DNA of 26,577 nucleotides from SIG450 sp045658425 (GCA_045658425.1 JAZOVB010000139.1:1-26577); one strand, 5' to 3'; positions 5,762-14,441 are shown, numbered from the stretch's first letter. Numbers and translations: made by a program. The notes: a model not told the origin generated them from the letters alone.

Positions 5762-7393
5762 ATGAAGATAAATAATTACGATGTAGGAATATACTGTCGT
5801 CTATCAAGAGATGACCGTAATGGTAACCAAGAGAGCATGAGTATTGCTAATCAACGACAAGTTCTTGTTGATTATGTTAAGGAAAAGGGGTGGACTTTAA
5901 AAGAGTGTTACATTGATGATGGTTATACAGGCGCAAATTTTGACAGACCAGATTTTCAACGTATGATTAATGATGCTGAAAATGGTATAATCAATTGCAT
6001 AGTTACAAAAGACCTTTCCAGACTTGGCAGGGATTATATCACTTCCGGATATTATACGGAGAATTATTTCAAAGAGCATAATATAAGGTTTATTGCAATA
6101 AATGATAATGTTGATACAGTAAACGATGATAGTGAAATTGTTGCCTTTCATCATGTTCTTAATGAATTGTATCCGAGACAAGTATCTAAAAAGGTACGAC
6201 AAGTTAAAAAGAAAAGTGCCCAGCAGGGTAAATTCATGGGCAGTCAGGCTCCTTACGGATATATGAAATCTCCGGAGGATAAACATGTTTTGATTGTTGA
6301 TGAAGAAGCGGCAATTATAGTGCAAAGACTTTTTACTGAATTTGCCAATGGCAATAGTGCTAGAATGATGGCAGACAAATTAAACGAAGAAGGTGTAAAC
6401 ACTCCAAGATTTTATTATTATGAAAAACTTGGAAAGAAAAATCCATTAACAAAAGAAAAGAATGTTTGGGGGAGCGCTACTATATTACAACTTTTAAGAA
6501 ATCGGGTTTACATAGGTGATATGGTGCAGGGAAAACGAGAGGTTATATCGTTTAAAACAAAGAAAAGGCGAAATGTTGCTCCTGAAGACTGGATAGTGGT
6601 TGAAAATACACATGAGCCTTTAATAGAAAGAGAATTATGGAATAGAGTTCAGGAAAAATTAAGTCAGCATCATAAAAAAATCAGACGGACAAAAATAGAT
6701 ACGGTTGGTTTGTTCTCAGGTATAGTAAAATGTGCTGATTGCGGTATGCCGCTTGCATATATGCGAAAGAAACTTAAAAACAGTGAAAAAGGTGTTTATC
6801 GATGTAGCCGGTATAATAACAATGGTAAAAATGCTTGTTCTTCACATTATATTGATGAGGAATATCTCAGCACTTTCGTAATGTATGATATAAGAAATTA
6901 TGGTCAACTTGCAACAAGCCAAAGAGAAGACTTGGCAGAAAAACTTTATAAAACATTGAAAAAAACAAACAGTTCCGAAATCATTATGATAAGCAAAAAA
7001 ATACAAAATACTGAGAAAAGGCTATCTGAGTTAAATGATAGAATAAAAAGTCTTTACGAGGATAAATGCCTTGGTAAAATTCCGGAGGATATAGCTCTTA
7101 GTCTTATAAAAGATTTTACTTTGGAAAAAAGCGAACTTGAGAGTAAATTGCCAAAACTAAAAAAAGAAATGGTTGAAACGAACGAAATTGTCGGAAACAT
7201 CAATGAATGGCTTGATATGATTTCGGCATACGAAAAAATTGAGAAACTAGACCGTGAGATTGTGTGCGGTTTGGTTGATAGTATAACGGTATTTGAAAAA
7301 AATAAAAGCGAAAAATCTACAGTACAGGAGATAAAAATAGAATACAGATTTATCAAAAATCTTTTGCAAAAAGAGAAAGAGGACATTGCTTGA
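5762..7393 (+). CDS. Large serine recombinase (site-specific)
   Basis: The 543-residue product has the standard three-part layout. The resolvase-type catalytic domain (about 1-150) carries nucleophile S15 in YCRLSRDD and the LSRLGRDY motif (85-92). A recombinase domain spans about 155-300. A zinc ribbon with C324, C327, C348 and C359 precedes a coiled coil near 385-470. It would excise and insert its element through a serine-DNA intermediate at short att sites, as in TnpX and related proteins. ATG at 5762 is preceded by AGGAGG. All expected catalytic features are present, so it is probably active. It lies at the tRNA-proximal edge of the accessory region; the att sites could not be found by eye. 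Confidence 0.93.
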   Translation: MKINNYDVGIYCRLSRDDRNGNQESMSIANQRQVLVDYVKEKGWTLKECYIDDGYTGANFDRPDFQRMINDAENGIINCIVTKDLSRLGRDYITSGYYTENYFKEHNIRFIAINDNVDTVNDDSEIVAFHHVLNELYPRQVSKKVRQVKKKSAQQGKFMGSQAPYGYMKSPEDKHVLIVDEEAAIIVQRLFTEFANGNSARMMADKLNEEGVNTPRFYYYEKLGKKNPLTKEKNVWGSATILQLLRNRVYIGDMVQGKREVISFKTKKRRNVAPEDWIVVENTHEPLIERELWNRVQEKLSQHHKKIRRTKIDTVGLFSGIVKCADCGMPLAYMRKKLKNSEKGVYRCSRYNNNGKNACSSHYIDEEYLSTFVMYDIRNYGQLATSQREDLAEKLYKTLKKTNSSEIIMISKKIQNTEKRLSELNDRIKSLYEDKCLGKIPEDIALSLIKDFTLEKSELESKLPKLKKEMVETNEIVGNINEWLDMISAYEKIEKLDREIVCGLVDSITVFEKNKSEKSTVQEIKIEYRFIKNLLQKEKEDIA

Positions 7394-7423
7394 TTCCTCA
7401 AACAATATCCTCGCAGTTCATAC

Positions 7424-7455
7424 AAATACACTTGATAGCGACAAAAAGTGTATTT
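7424..7455. terminator. Inverted repeat between recombinase and tRNA-Ser
   Basis: AAATACACTT (7424-7433) and AAGTGTATTT (7446-7455) form a perfect 10-bp stem with a 12-nt loop. It lies 30 bp after the recombinase stop and 7 bp from the tRNA 3' end. T-runs on either side are weak, so it may be a modest bidirectional terminator or part of an att site. Confidence 0.45.
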
Positions 7456-7461
7456 AAGTTT

Positions 7462-7552
7462 TGGCGGAGAAGGAGGGATTTGAACCCTCGCGCCGGTTTC
7501 CCGACCTACACCCTTAGCAGGGGCGCCTCTTCGGCCTCTTGAGTACTTCTCC
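7462..7552 (-). tRNA. tRNA-Ser (GCU anticodon), CCA encoded
   Basis: The minus strand reads a complete class II tRNA. The acceptor GGAGAAG pairs with CTTCTCC, with discriminator G and an encoded CCA (7462-7464). The anticodon stem-loop is CCCCTGCTAAGGGT-like with GCT, there is a long variable arm (GGTCGGGAAACCGGC), and the T arm is GAGGGTTCAAATCCCTC. It decodes AGC/AGU serine codons. Confidence 0.95.
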
Positions 7553-7584
7553 ATAACCGAAAAATAAAATGATATTTAATTTAT

Positions 7585-7613
7585 TTTGGGCAGGTTTTTA
7601 TAACCTGCCCAAA
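7585..7613. repeat. 12-bp perfect hairpin between the two tRNA genes
   Basis: TTTGGGCAGGTT (7585-7596) and AACCTGCCCAAA (7602-7613) form a stable stem with a 5-nt loop. It follows tRNA-Ser(UGA) by 3 bp on the minus strand and lacks a T-run, so it may be a processing signal or an atypical terminator. Confidence 0.6.
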
Positions 7614-7616
7614 GTC

Positions 7617-7703
7617 TGGCAGAGAGGAAGAGATTCGAACTCTTGGCACTTTCGTGTCACTGGTTTTCAAGACCAGCTCCTTAAACCACTCGGACACCTC
7701 TCC
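7617..7703 (-). tRNA. tRNA-Ser (UGA anticodon), CCA encoded
   Basis: The minus strand folds as a class II tRNA. GGAGAGG pairs with CCTCTCT (closing G-U pair), followed by G and CCA. The anticodon arm CTGGTCTTGAAAACCAG has TGA, the variable arm is TGACACGAAAGTGCCA-like, and the T arm is AGAGTTCGAATCTCT. It decodes UCN serine codons. It is first in the tandem pair, behind the promoter at 7719-7747. Confidence 0.95.
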
Positions 7704-7718
7704 ACATCAGTGCAATTT

Positions 7719-7747
7719 ATTATATCAAATTAAGATAGCTTTGTCAA
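7719..7747 (-). promoter_or_regulatory. Consensus promoter of the tRNA-Ser pair
   Basis: On the minus strand TTGACA (7742-7747) and TATAAT (7719-7724) are 17 bp apart, a perfect match expected of a stable-RNA promoter. The transcript would begin about 8-10 nt before the tRNA. Confidence 0.85.
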
Positions 7748-7812
7748 TATGTTTTTTATATTTTTTTGCAAATATTTTGCTGGTTTTTTTGCACATTTTT
7801 GATGTTTTTGTA

Positions 7813-7841
7813 TTGTAATTTTAGGTGTAAAGTGATAAAAT
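7813..7841 (+). promoter_or_regulatory. Probable promoter of the AraC-hydF run
   Basis: TTGTAA (7813-7818) and TAAAAT (7836-7841) have 17 bp spacing and lie 33 bp before the first ATG. The match is fair, not perfect. Confidence 0.5.
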
Positions 7842-7873
7842 ATTCTTGGGAAGCCTTATTTTAAAGGAGTTAG

Positions 7874-8707
7874 ATGAGTTTTATGGAAGAACAAAATATT
7901 AAAACTTACGTGGTAATTAAACACAAATATGATAATAAAACTGATGTTTTGGATGATCATACACATGATTTTTATCAGCTTATGTATATTTCGTCCGGTG
8001 AAGGTACTGTTATTGTTGCTAAGGAAAAGCTTCAGGTTAAACCGGGGGACGTGATTTTCATAGCACCTAATGTTGAACATGGAGTTGACGTCTTTCAATC
8101 TTCTATGACTACTTATGAAATTAAATTTGGTATTTTTAATAAAGAGCTTGATGATATTGCCCGCAATGTGGGAGTGCTTTATTACGAAGAGGATAATCGA
8201 ATTAAAAATCTTATACTTAAGATAATAGACGAATGTACAGAATGTTATCCTTACTACAAAAAAAGTGTTGAAAATTTCATTTTTCAGATTATTATTTACT
8301 TAACCCGTCAAAAAAGTTTTAGAGCCGATAGTCCGGAAACCATAAATATTTCTAATGAGCATAACTCTTCAATTGCTTCCAAAATAAAAACATATATAGA
8401 TTTTAACTATTTAAAAAAAGTGTCTTTAGTGGAGCTGGCGGATAAATTCTGTGTATCTAAATCTCACCTTTGTCGTGAATTTACAAAGAATTTTGGTATG
8501 TCTCCTATAAAATATCTTAATAATTTAAGAATGGAAAAGGCTAAGGAGCTTTTATCCATAAGCGACTATTCAATTTGCGAAATAGCTTATTGTGTAGGCT
8601 TTAATGATATTCACTATTTTTCCAGATATTTTAATAAGCAGGAAGGAATAAGTCCTGCTGCTTATCGTAAAAAGATTAGAAATGAACTGGTAATAGATTT
8701 TACTTAG
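7874..8707 (+). CDS. AraC-family transcriptional regulator (cupin + HTH)
   Basis: The 277-residue product has an N-terminal AraC-type cupin (HTHDFYQLMYISSGEGTVIV..PGDVIFIAPNVEHG, about residues 30-75). The C-terminal pair of helix-turn-helix motifs has VSLVELADKFCVSKSHLCREFTKNFGMSP and the signature ICEIAYCVGFNDIHYFSRYFNKQEGISPAAYRK. It would bind a small ligand and activate or repress nearby genes. ATG 7874 is preceded by AAAGGAG. It lies 13 bp upstream of hydF on the same strand, so it is probably cotranscribed with hydF and perhaps the surface-protein genes beyond. The ligand is unknown; the cupin suggests a carbohydrate, but this is only the family trend. Confidence 0.9.
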   Translation: MSFMEEQNIKTYVVIKHKYDNKTDVLDDHTHDFYQLMYISSGEGTVIVAKEKLQVKPGDVIFIAPNVEHGVDVFQSSMTTYEIKFGIFNKELDDIARNVGVLYYEEDNRIKNLILKIIDECTECYPYYKKSVENFIFQIIIYLTRQKSFRADSPETINISNEHNSSIASKIKTYIDFNYLKKVSLVELADKFCVSKSHLCREFTKNFGMSPIKYLNNLRMEKAKELLSISDYSICEIAYCVGFNDIHYFSRYFNKQEGISPAAYRKKIRNELVIDFT

Positions 8708-8720
8708 AAAGGAATTTAAA

Positions 8721-9908
8721 ATGAATAAAACTCCCAATTCGCTCAGGAAACATATAGGAATATTCGGAGATACCAATTCGGGTAAATCCGCCCTTTTTAA
8801 TAAAATAATCAACCAGGAACTTGCACTTGTATCCAATAAGGAGGGGACTACCACCGACCCTGTAAAAAAAGCTATGGAGCTTATAGGCTTTGGCCCTGTT
8901 GTGTTTGTGGATACTGCGGGAACAAGTGATTTTACCGAGCTTGGTGATTTAAGAAATACAAAAACCAAGGAGCTTTTAAGTCAGGTAGATTTTGCACTTC
9001 TTGTTTGCGATATAAGAAATTATAACGCTGACTCTTATAAAGAGCTTATCAAATCACTAAAAAAATATAATACAGGCTATATTACTGTTATTTCAAAGTC
9101 AGATTTGCTTACAGATTCCGATATTAAAAAAGCAAATGAGCAGTTTGAAAATCCTTATTTCGTATCAGCGGAAACCGAATATGGAGTTGACGAGCTTAAA
9201 ACGGTTATAATAGAAAGGCTTAAGACTACCGAAAAGGAAACAGGTCTGTTAGACGGTCTGGCAAATACAGGGGATAATATCGTGCTTGTTATTCCTACCG
9301 ATTCAGAAGCTCCGGAGGGGCGACTTATCTTACCGCAGGTGCAGACCATAAGAGCCTGTCTTGACAAAGGGGCATTTTGCCATATTGCAAATGAAAACAA
9401 TCTGACAGAATTACTGGATAAAATTAATGCCGATCTTGTAATTACCGATTCCCAAGCATTTAAAAGAGTTAATGAAATTGTACCTGAGTATATACGGCTT
9501 ACCTCCTTTTCAATGCTTTTAGCAAGACAAAAGGGAGAGTTTTCTCTTCTTTTTAAAGGCGCAGAGTCTATAGAAGCCCTGCAAGACGGCGATAAGGTGT
9601 TAATCAGTGAGGTTTGTACTCATAATACCTCTCACGAGGATATAGCAAAGGTAAAAATCCCTGCACTTTTAAAGAAAAAAACGGGCAAAAATCTTAATTT
9701 TGAATTTTCTTCCGGATTTTCTTTCCCAAATAATTTAAAAGACTATGCTCTTGTAATTCATTGCGGAGGATGTATGATAACGAAAAAAGCAATGTGTCAA
9801 AGACTTAAACTTGTAAATGAGTCAAAAGTTCCCGTAACCAATTTCGGCGTTGCCTTGGCTTATCTTACAGGGGCTTATAAAAGACAGAAGTTTTTACTTG
9901 AAACCTGA
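8721..9908 (+). CDS. hydF: [FeFe]-hydrogenase H-cluster maturation GTPase HydF
   Basis: HydF is the scaffold that receives the 2Fe subcluster built by HydE and HydG and delivers it to the hydrogenase. The 395-residue product has the expected parts: a GTPase domain with P-loop GDTNSGKS (16-23), GTT (42-44), switch DTAG (64-67) and SKSD (125-128); a dimerisation region; and a C-terminal Fe-S domain with C299-T-H301 and C348-G-G-C351, fitting the family pattern CxHx(44-53)CxxC (46 here). ATG 8721 follows AAAGGA. No hydE, hydG or hydrogenase gene lies in the window. The gene implies fermentative hydrogen metabolism in an anaerobe. Confidence 0.96.
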   Translation: MNKTPNSLRKHIGIFGDTNSGKSALFNKIINQELALVSNKEGTTTDPVKKAMELIGFGPVVFVDTAGTSDFTELGDLRNTKTKELLSQVDFALLVCDIRNYNADSYKELIKSLKKYNTGYITVISKSDLLTDSDIKKANEQFENPYFVSAETEYGVDELKTVIIERLKTTEKETGLLDGLANTGDNIVLVIPTDSEAPEGRLILPQVQTIRACLDKGAFCHIANENNLTELLDKINADLVITDSQAFKRVNEIVPEYIRLTSFSMLLARQKGEFSLLFKGAESIEALQDGDKVLISEVCTHNTSHEDIAKVKIPALLKKKTGKNLNFEFSSGFSFPNNLKDYALVIHCGGCMITKKAMCQRLKLVNESKVPVTNFGVALAYLTGAYKRQKFLLET

Positions 9909-9928
9909 TAAAAAGGAAGTGAGCTGAA

Positions 9929-11071
9929 ATGAGAAAAATTTGTGTTTTGCTTATATTTTTAATTGCAATAAATTCCATTCCCGGATTTTCTCAGGCGAAA
10001 AACTATCAGGCTGATATTGTGTTTTCAGAGAACTTTGAGGGTGATTTATCAAGATGGCGTTTGTTTTTTGAAGGCGGCAGAATAAAGATATATGAAAAAG
10101 ACAGCTTTGTTAATAGATTTGTTGAAATGACTTTAGTTCAAAGTGATGTTGACTCTGCACACCGTTCCCGTATTGAAAGTATTGCTTTTCCTGTAAAAGG
10201 CGGAGAAACCTATACTGTTGCGGCAGATATGCGGGGAACAGGAGAACAAATGGGATATATTGTTTTTCTTGATGAAAAGGGACACCGACTTGACAATATG
10301 GGATATAAATTCGGCGGTGAGTCCAGTGACGAAAAATGGCGTTGCGAATATTCCTTTGTTGAAGCGCCTGAAGCTGCTAAAAAAGCATCTATAATCCTTA
10401 TGGGGAACAAAATTACTTGCGATTACGATAATGTAATAGTATGCAAAGGCATAGTAAGTTTTTCTTCTAAATATGACAACCGAAAAAAATATTCTCCCTT
10501 AGCAACCGATAATTCGATTACCGAAGCGGAAAAATATGATTTTGTATTTTCCGAAACCTTTGAAACGGGAAATTTAGAAGACTGGACTTATCCTGATATT
10601 AAATCAGTGGGAAAGGTAAGAAAAACCGATGCAAATCCGTCAACAGGCAGAAAATCTCTTATCATAAAGGATGATATGATAAATAAAATTGTGGGAATAA
10701 ACACTCCTTATTTTAATGTATGGCAAGGTGCTAATTATGAATTTTCTGCGGATATTTATAAACAGGAGGTTTCGCATAAATCGGTTGATGTTAAACTTAA
10801 TTTTTACGATTTAAATGAAAATATAATACATTCCGTAACTTTAAATTCTACGGAAAAAGGCTGGAAAAAATATTTGGCGGAAGTAGTTGTTCCGTATGGA
10901 GCGAAAAAAGCCAATATATCCGTTGAAAGCGGAAGCGGCTCATCGGTAGCCTATGTTGATAATATTTATGTAGTCAATAAAACGGTGGTAACCCCGGGGG
11001 GAATGGGACCTCATAAATTTATAAATACAGACTTAGACAACACTATCCTGACAGGAAAAATGTTTTTATAA
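9929..11071 (+). CDS. Secreted protein with two CBM-like beta-sandwich modules
   Basis: The 380-residue product begins with a signal peptide (MRKICVLLIFLIAINSIPGFSQA, cleavage near residue 24). Two related modules follow, each opening (D)xVFSExFE..L..W: roughly 30-175 and 205-350. Both end in a YDN/YVDNIYV motif, the pattern of CBM4/9-like carbohydrate-binding beta sandwiches. No catalytic domain is seen. The last 25 or so residues (VVTPGGMGPHKF and onward) look like the start of a further unit that ends abruptly, so the protein may be shortened. ATG 9929 has AAGGAAGTGA upstream. It lies 20 bp after hydF and 53 bp before the SLH-protein gene, suggesting cotranscription. A role in binding polysaccharide outside the cell is inferred. 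Confidence 0.7.
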   Translation: MRKICVLLIFLIAINSIPGFSQAKNYQADIVFSENFEGDLSRWRLFFEGGRIKIYEKDSFVNRFVEMTLVQSDVDSAHRSRIESIAFPVKGGETYTVAADMRGTGEQMGYIVFLDEKGHRLDNMGYKFGGESSDEKWRCEYSFVEAPEAAKKASIILMGNKITCDYDNVIVCKGIVSFSSKYDNRKKYSPLATDNSITEAEKYDFVFSETFETGNLEDWTYPDIKSVGKVRKTDANPSTGRKSLIIKDDMINKIVGINTPYFNVWQGANYEFSADIYKQEVSHKSVDVKLNFYDLNENIIHSVTLNSTEKGWKKYLAEVVVPYGAKKANISVESGSGSSVAYVDNIYVVNKTVVTPGGMGPHKFINTDLDNTILTGKMFL

Positions 11072-11124
11072 ACGGAACTTTTTTTACAGAATTTGGTCTA
11101 AATAAAAAAAAGGAGATGTTTTAT

Positions 11125-13140
11125 ATGAAAAAAATAATTTCTGTAAGTTTGATAATAGCCATGGTGCTTTCGCTTGGAATTTCTGTGTTTGGTGCACAGT
11201 CGGAAAGTGAAGAAATAAGCAGAATACTTTCTGTTATCAAAGAAAGAATAGGCTCTACCGAAGAATATGATGAATTTGTTTCCTCCGTATCGGAAAACGG
11301 CGGCGTGAAGCAGTATACGTTTAGATGGTCAAGCTCTGCAGGGAATTTGAATGTTACGGTATCGGAAAGCGGTGTAATACTTTCCTTTAATAAATATGAT
11401 AACAACAAGCCTTATTCTGCTGCAAAGCCCTCTATAAATAAGATGTCTCAGGGGGAGGCAATAAGCAAAGCGCGTTTGCTTATTGGCAAAATCAATCCGG
11501 ATATTATAAATGATTTAAGATTATATGCCAATACCTATGACAGTCTTTATGACCAAGGATTTTCTTTTCGTATTCAAAGATTGTATCACGGCGTTGATGT
11601 AGTGGGAGATACTGGTTATATAAGAATAAATAAAGATGCAACCGGGATTGAAAGCTTTAATTTAAAGTTTACCGAAAATGTTAAGTTTGATGATTTATCA
11701 AAGATTATAGACAGAAACACAGCCATTGAAAAATATAAAAGTGAGCTTGGAATGGTCTTAAGCTATAAGATTGATAATGACAAAGCAATATTGCAGTATG
11801 CCTCAAAATATTATGATAAGTACATAAGTGCAATAACCGGAGAAGCCATCAAACCGATTATGCCTGAATATAATATATTTAAAAATGAAGCTTCAATGGA
11901 TTCTGTTACAATGGGCGGAGGTGGCGGAGGAAGCCAGTTTACCGAAGCAGAGCTTAAGAATTTAGAAGTAATGAATTCTCTTATTTCAAGAAAAGAAGCA
12001 GAAGAGCTTATTAAAAGCAACCAGCTTCTCAATGTGCCCGAAGACGCCGAATTAGGTTATTTCAGTACCAGCTATAATTCTGTTACAAAAAAATATTTTT
12101 ATGGTATGGAATTTGTAAGTAAGGACTTTTCCGCTTTCGCTTATATGGATGCGAAGAACGGGGATTTAATAACCTATAACCGTTATGATAAATATGAAAA
12201 CGAAGAGCATAAGGAAAATCTTACTCTTGCAAAATCCTATGTACAAAAACTTGCACCCGAATATTACAAGGCAGATGAAACTAAGGATTACCGTTTTGAA
12301 AAGATAAATAACAATACCTATACTTTTTTAAGATATAAAAACGATATTCCTTGCTTTGATAACAGAATTTATATTACCTTTAATAATAATGGAGAAATTA
12401 TAAGTTATAATATAAGCTGGTCGGATGTGGAATTTGATTCGCCGGAGGGAGTGCTTTCTCATAACGATGCCTGTGACGGTATGATAGGGGAGTGCGGTTA
12501 CGGATTATATTATATTCCTGCCTGCTCTGAAGAGGGGATGAAGAATCCCGATATAGCTTATCTTGTTTATGACACAACGAATAAAAATACCACTATTGAC
12601 GCTAAAACAGGTAAGATAATAAAGGATTATGAAGAAGAAAAAGAAATTGGAAACTATAAGGATGTAGATGGTCATTACGCAGAGGACATAATAAAAACTC
12701 TTGCCATTTACGGAATAGGCTTTGAAGGGGATAAATTTGAGCCTGATAAAATTATTACCGGGGAAGAATATATTGCTCTTTTAACATCTGCCCTTAAATA
12801 CGGTGAAGGCGTTAACTTAACCAAAGCAAGTATTTTAACAAGCCGTTACGAAACAGCTATAAGAAACGGTATTATAAATGATGAAGAAAAAAATCCCAAG
12901 GAACCCATCACAAGAGAAACTGCAGCAGTTTATATGGTAAGAGCATTAGGCTTTGATGAGGTTGCTTCCATTGAGGGAATTTATGTATGTGAATTTACGG
13001 ATGTTACAAAAAACACAGGGTATATAAGTATCTTAAACGGCATGGGGGTTGTAAATGGTTTTGACGGTAAATTCAATCCTGATAAATTTATAACCCGTGC
13101 GGATGCAATGATTATGATTTATAATTATCTTAGCAAATAA
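11125..13140 (+). CDS. Cell-surface YcdB/YcdC-like protein with SLH repeats
   Basis: The 671-residue product has a signal peptide (MKKIISVSLIIAMVLSLGISVFGA). It then has two PepSY-like/YcdB-type repeats separated by a glycine run at about 262-268 (MGGGGGGS). At the C-terminus are about three S-layer-homology motifs (YKDVDGHYAEDIIKTLAIYGI; EPITRETAAVYMVRALGF; FTDVTKNTGYISILNGMGVVNG..KFNPDKFITRADAMIMI). SLH motifs tether proteins to pyruvylated wall polymer. I chose ATG 11125 over an in-frame ATG at 11116, because AGGAG (11111-11115) abuts 11116 but is nine bases from 11125, where the signal peptide starts. YcdB repeats are of uncertain function; inhibitor-like PepSY folds are one possibility. 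Confidence 0.85.
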   Translation: MKKIISVSLIIAMVLSLGISVFGAQSESEEISRILSVIKERIGSTEEYDEFVSSVSENGGVKQYTFRWSSSAGNLNVTVSESGVILSFNKYDNNKPYSAAKPSINKMSQGEAISKARLLIGKINPDIINDLRLYANTYDSLYDQGFSFRIQRLYHGVDVVGDTGYIRINKDATGIESFNLKFTENVKFDDLSKIIDRNTAIEKYKSELGMVLSYKIDNDKAILQYASKYYDKYISAITGEAIKPIMPEYNIFKNEASMDSVTMGGGGGGSQFTEAELKNLEVMNSLISRKEAEELIKSNQLLNVPEDAELGYFSTSYNSVTKKYFYGMEFVSKDFSAFAYMDAKNGDLITYNRYDKYENEEHKENLTLAKSYVQKLAPEYYKADETKDYRFEKINNNTYTFLRYKNDIPCFDNRIYITFNNNGEIISYNISWSDVEFDSPEGVLSHNDACDGMIGECGYGLYYIPACSEEGMKNPDIAYLVYDTTNKNTTIDAKTGKIIKDYEEEKEIGNYKDVDGHYAEDIIKTLAIYGIGFEGDKFEPDKIITGEEYIALLTSALKYGEGVNLTKASILTSRYETAIRNGIINDEEKNPKEPITRETAAVYMVRALGFDEVASIEGIYVCEFTDVTKNTGYISILNGMGVVNGFDGKFNPDKFITRADAMIMIYNYLSK

Positions 13141-13154
13141 AGGGGGAAAAGAAA

Positions 13155-14171
13155 ATGAGATTAGATAAAAATGCACTTGATAATATTCTTTTGGGAGCTT
13201 TGAAAACAGAGGAAAAAGACGGATATATATCAATACTGAGATTTTCCGAGAGTCAGCGTAAGTTTTATGATGAGCTTAGTGATGGACTGCTTATGAGCCG
13301 TGTTGACTCAACTGCTTCGGTTAAAATGGAATTTTATACCAAAGGCGGTGAAATATCCTTTGATTTTAAGATTTTCCCCGGAACAAAAAGGGAATACTAT
13401 TCCATAGATTTACTTGAGGACGGACACTATCGCTATAATTTAAGTGAAGAAAAAAATGAGACGGAAAATACCTTTAAATATACCGTGCCTGTATCTGATA
13501 TATTAAAAAAGATAACAATATATTTCCCCACAACAGTAATTATGCAAATTAAAAATGTTAATCTTCCCGCAGACTTTCTTCCTCATAAAAGAAGTAAAAA
13601 AGTTCTTGTGTTGGGAGATTCACTGTCACAGGGATATAATCCTATGCATTTTCAGAATACCTGCATAAATGTACTTTCGGATTACTTTGATGTCAATCTT
13701 ATAAATCAGGCAGTGGGCGGTCAGATATTCCGAAGCGAAGTGGCTGAAAAAACAGTTGATGATCCGTATTTCATCTTTGTAAGCTACGGGATAAATGACT
13801 GGGTTTCAGGACGGCTTAATAATGGAATAAATGCAAGAGAGCTTGTTCTTAAGCTTAAAGAAATATATCCGGATAAAAAAATAGTTTTTATTCTTCCTCC
13901 TGATAACAATTACCTTGAAAAGAAAAGAGAAAACGAAGATATTACAATGGAATATGAGAAAAATCAGGATACATCTACCATAGAAGATGTGAGAAATATT
14001 TTATATAATGCCACTAAGGATATTGAAAATGTGATACATATAAATGCAAAGGAATTTGTACCTCAGTATCCTGAATGCTTTTATTCGGATAATGTTCATT
14101 TTACCGACCTTGGAAATGTTTTTTTCGGGAACGAACTGGTAAGGGAGATAGGGGAGGGATTAGGAATTTAA
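13155..14171 (+). CDS. SGNH/GDSL-family hydrolase (probable carbohydrate esterase)
   Basis: The 338-residue product has an N-terminal beta-rich domain (1-140) and a C-terminal SGNH hydrolase domain. Its conserved blocks are visible: block I GDSLSQG with nucleophile S156, block II glycine in AVGGQ (near 189), block III GIND with N214, and block V DNVHFTDLG with the Asp/His pair near 320. This two-domain layout resembles sugar-ester deacetylases. There is no signal peptide, so it acts in the cytoplasm or leaves by another route. ATG 13155 follows AAAGGGGG, 14 bp after the SLH gene, so it is the last gene of the plus-strand run. Its stop codon lies inside a hairpin (14166-14190). Confidence 0.87.
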   Translation: MRLDKNALDNILLGALKTEEKDGYISILRFSESQRKFYDELSDGLLMSRVDSTASVKMEFYTKGGEISFDFKIFPGTKREYYSIDLLEDGHYRYNLSEEKNETENTFKYTVPVSDILKKITIYFPTTVIMQIKNVNLPADFLPHKRSKKVLVLGDSLSQGYNPMHFQNTCINVLSDYFDVNLINQAVGGQIFRSEVAEKTVDDPYFIFVSYGINDWVSGRLNNGINARELVLKLKEIYPDKKIVFILPPDNNYLEKKRENEDITMEYEKNQDTSTIEDVRNILYNATKDIENVIHINAKEFVPQYPECFYSDNVHFTDLGNVFFGNELVREIGEGLGI

Positions 14172-14190
14172 ATCCCGTAGGGATTTAAAT
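14166..14190 (+). repeat. Hairpin overlapping the SGNH gene stop codon
   Basis: ATTTAAATCCC (14166-14176) and GGGATTTAAAT (14180-14190) are perfect complements around a GTA loop. The stem contains the TAA stop codon. It lies 22 bp before the main terminator and may protect the mRNA 3' end or form part of it. Confidence 0.6.
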
Positions 14191-14212
14191 TACAAATTAC
14201 AAATGAAGGATT

Positions 14213-14246
14213 GAACCGACATGCCATTCGGCGTCGGTTCTTTTTG
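14213..14246 (+). terminator. Terminator of the 7874-14171 run; repeated element
   Basis: GAACCGAC-AT-GCC (14213-14223) pairs with GGC-GTCGGTTC (14230-14240), with a loop ATTC, and is followed by TTTTT. Nearly the same hairpin, inverted, terminates the minus-strand gene at 22835-22867. Confidence 0.8.
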
Positions 14247-14258
14247 TTGCCGGGTATT

Positions 14259-14333
14259 GGTAGGGGCGGATATTATCCACCCGCGTATAAGTTAATCAAA
14301 AAAACGGCGTGCCGGGGGTCGTCACGCCCTACC
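14259..14333. repeat. 75-bp GC-rich MITE-like intergenic element
   Basis: GGTAGGGGCG (14259-14268) and CGCCCTACC (14325-14333) are imperfect terminal inverted repeats. Inside are GGATATTATCC (14268-14278), a second GGCGTG..CACGCC stem (14306-14328) and a run of A. The element is far richer in GC than its surroundings. Similar units are scattered in the intergenic DNA of gut Clostridia in my recollection; only one copy is in this window. Confidence 0.55.
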
Positions 14334-14441
14334 GAAATCATATGGATATCAGTACTTAAAAAGCAGGAAAAATTTCTGGGATATGAGATACATCCAATTC
14401 ATTTTTTGTTCAAAACGCAAAGCATTTTATACATTACCCAT

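Noticed and set aside
7393..7552. tRNA-Ser as attachment site of the serine recombinase element
   Set aside because: The element ends close to the tRNA, but I found no second copy of the tRNA 3' end on the far side, and large serine recombinases rarely use tRNA genes.
7054..7554. 166-codon minus-strand reading frame
   Set aside because: It is antisense to the recombinase and passes through tRNA-Ser.
11040..11130. Frameshift joining the secreted two-module protein to the SLH gene
   Set aside because: Past the stop at 11071 the other frame reads plausibly (INGTFFTEFGLN), but it runs without a stop into the next gene's signal peptide. A fusion with an internal signal peptide makes no sense, so I keep two genes and only note that the first may be shortened.
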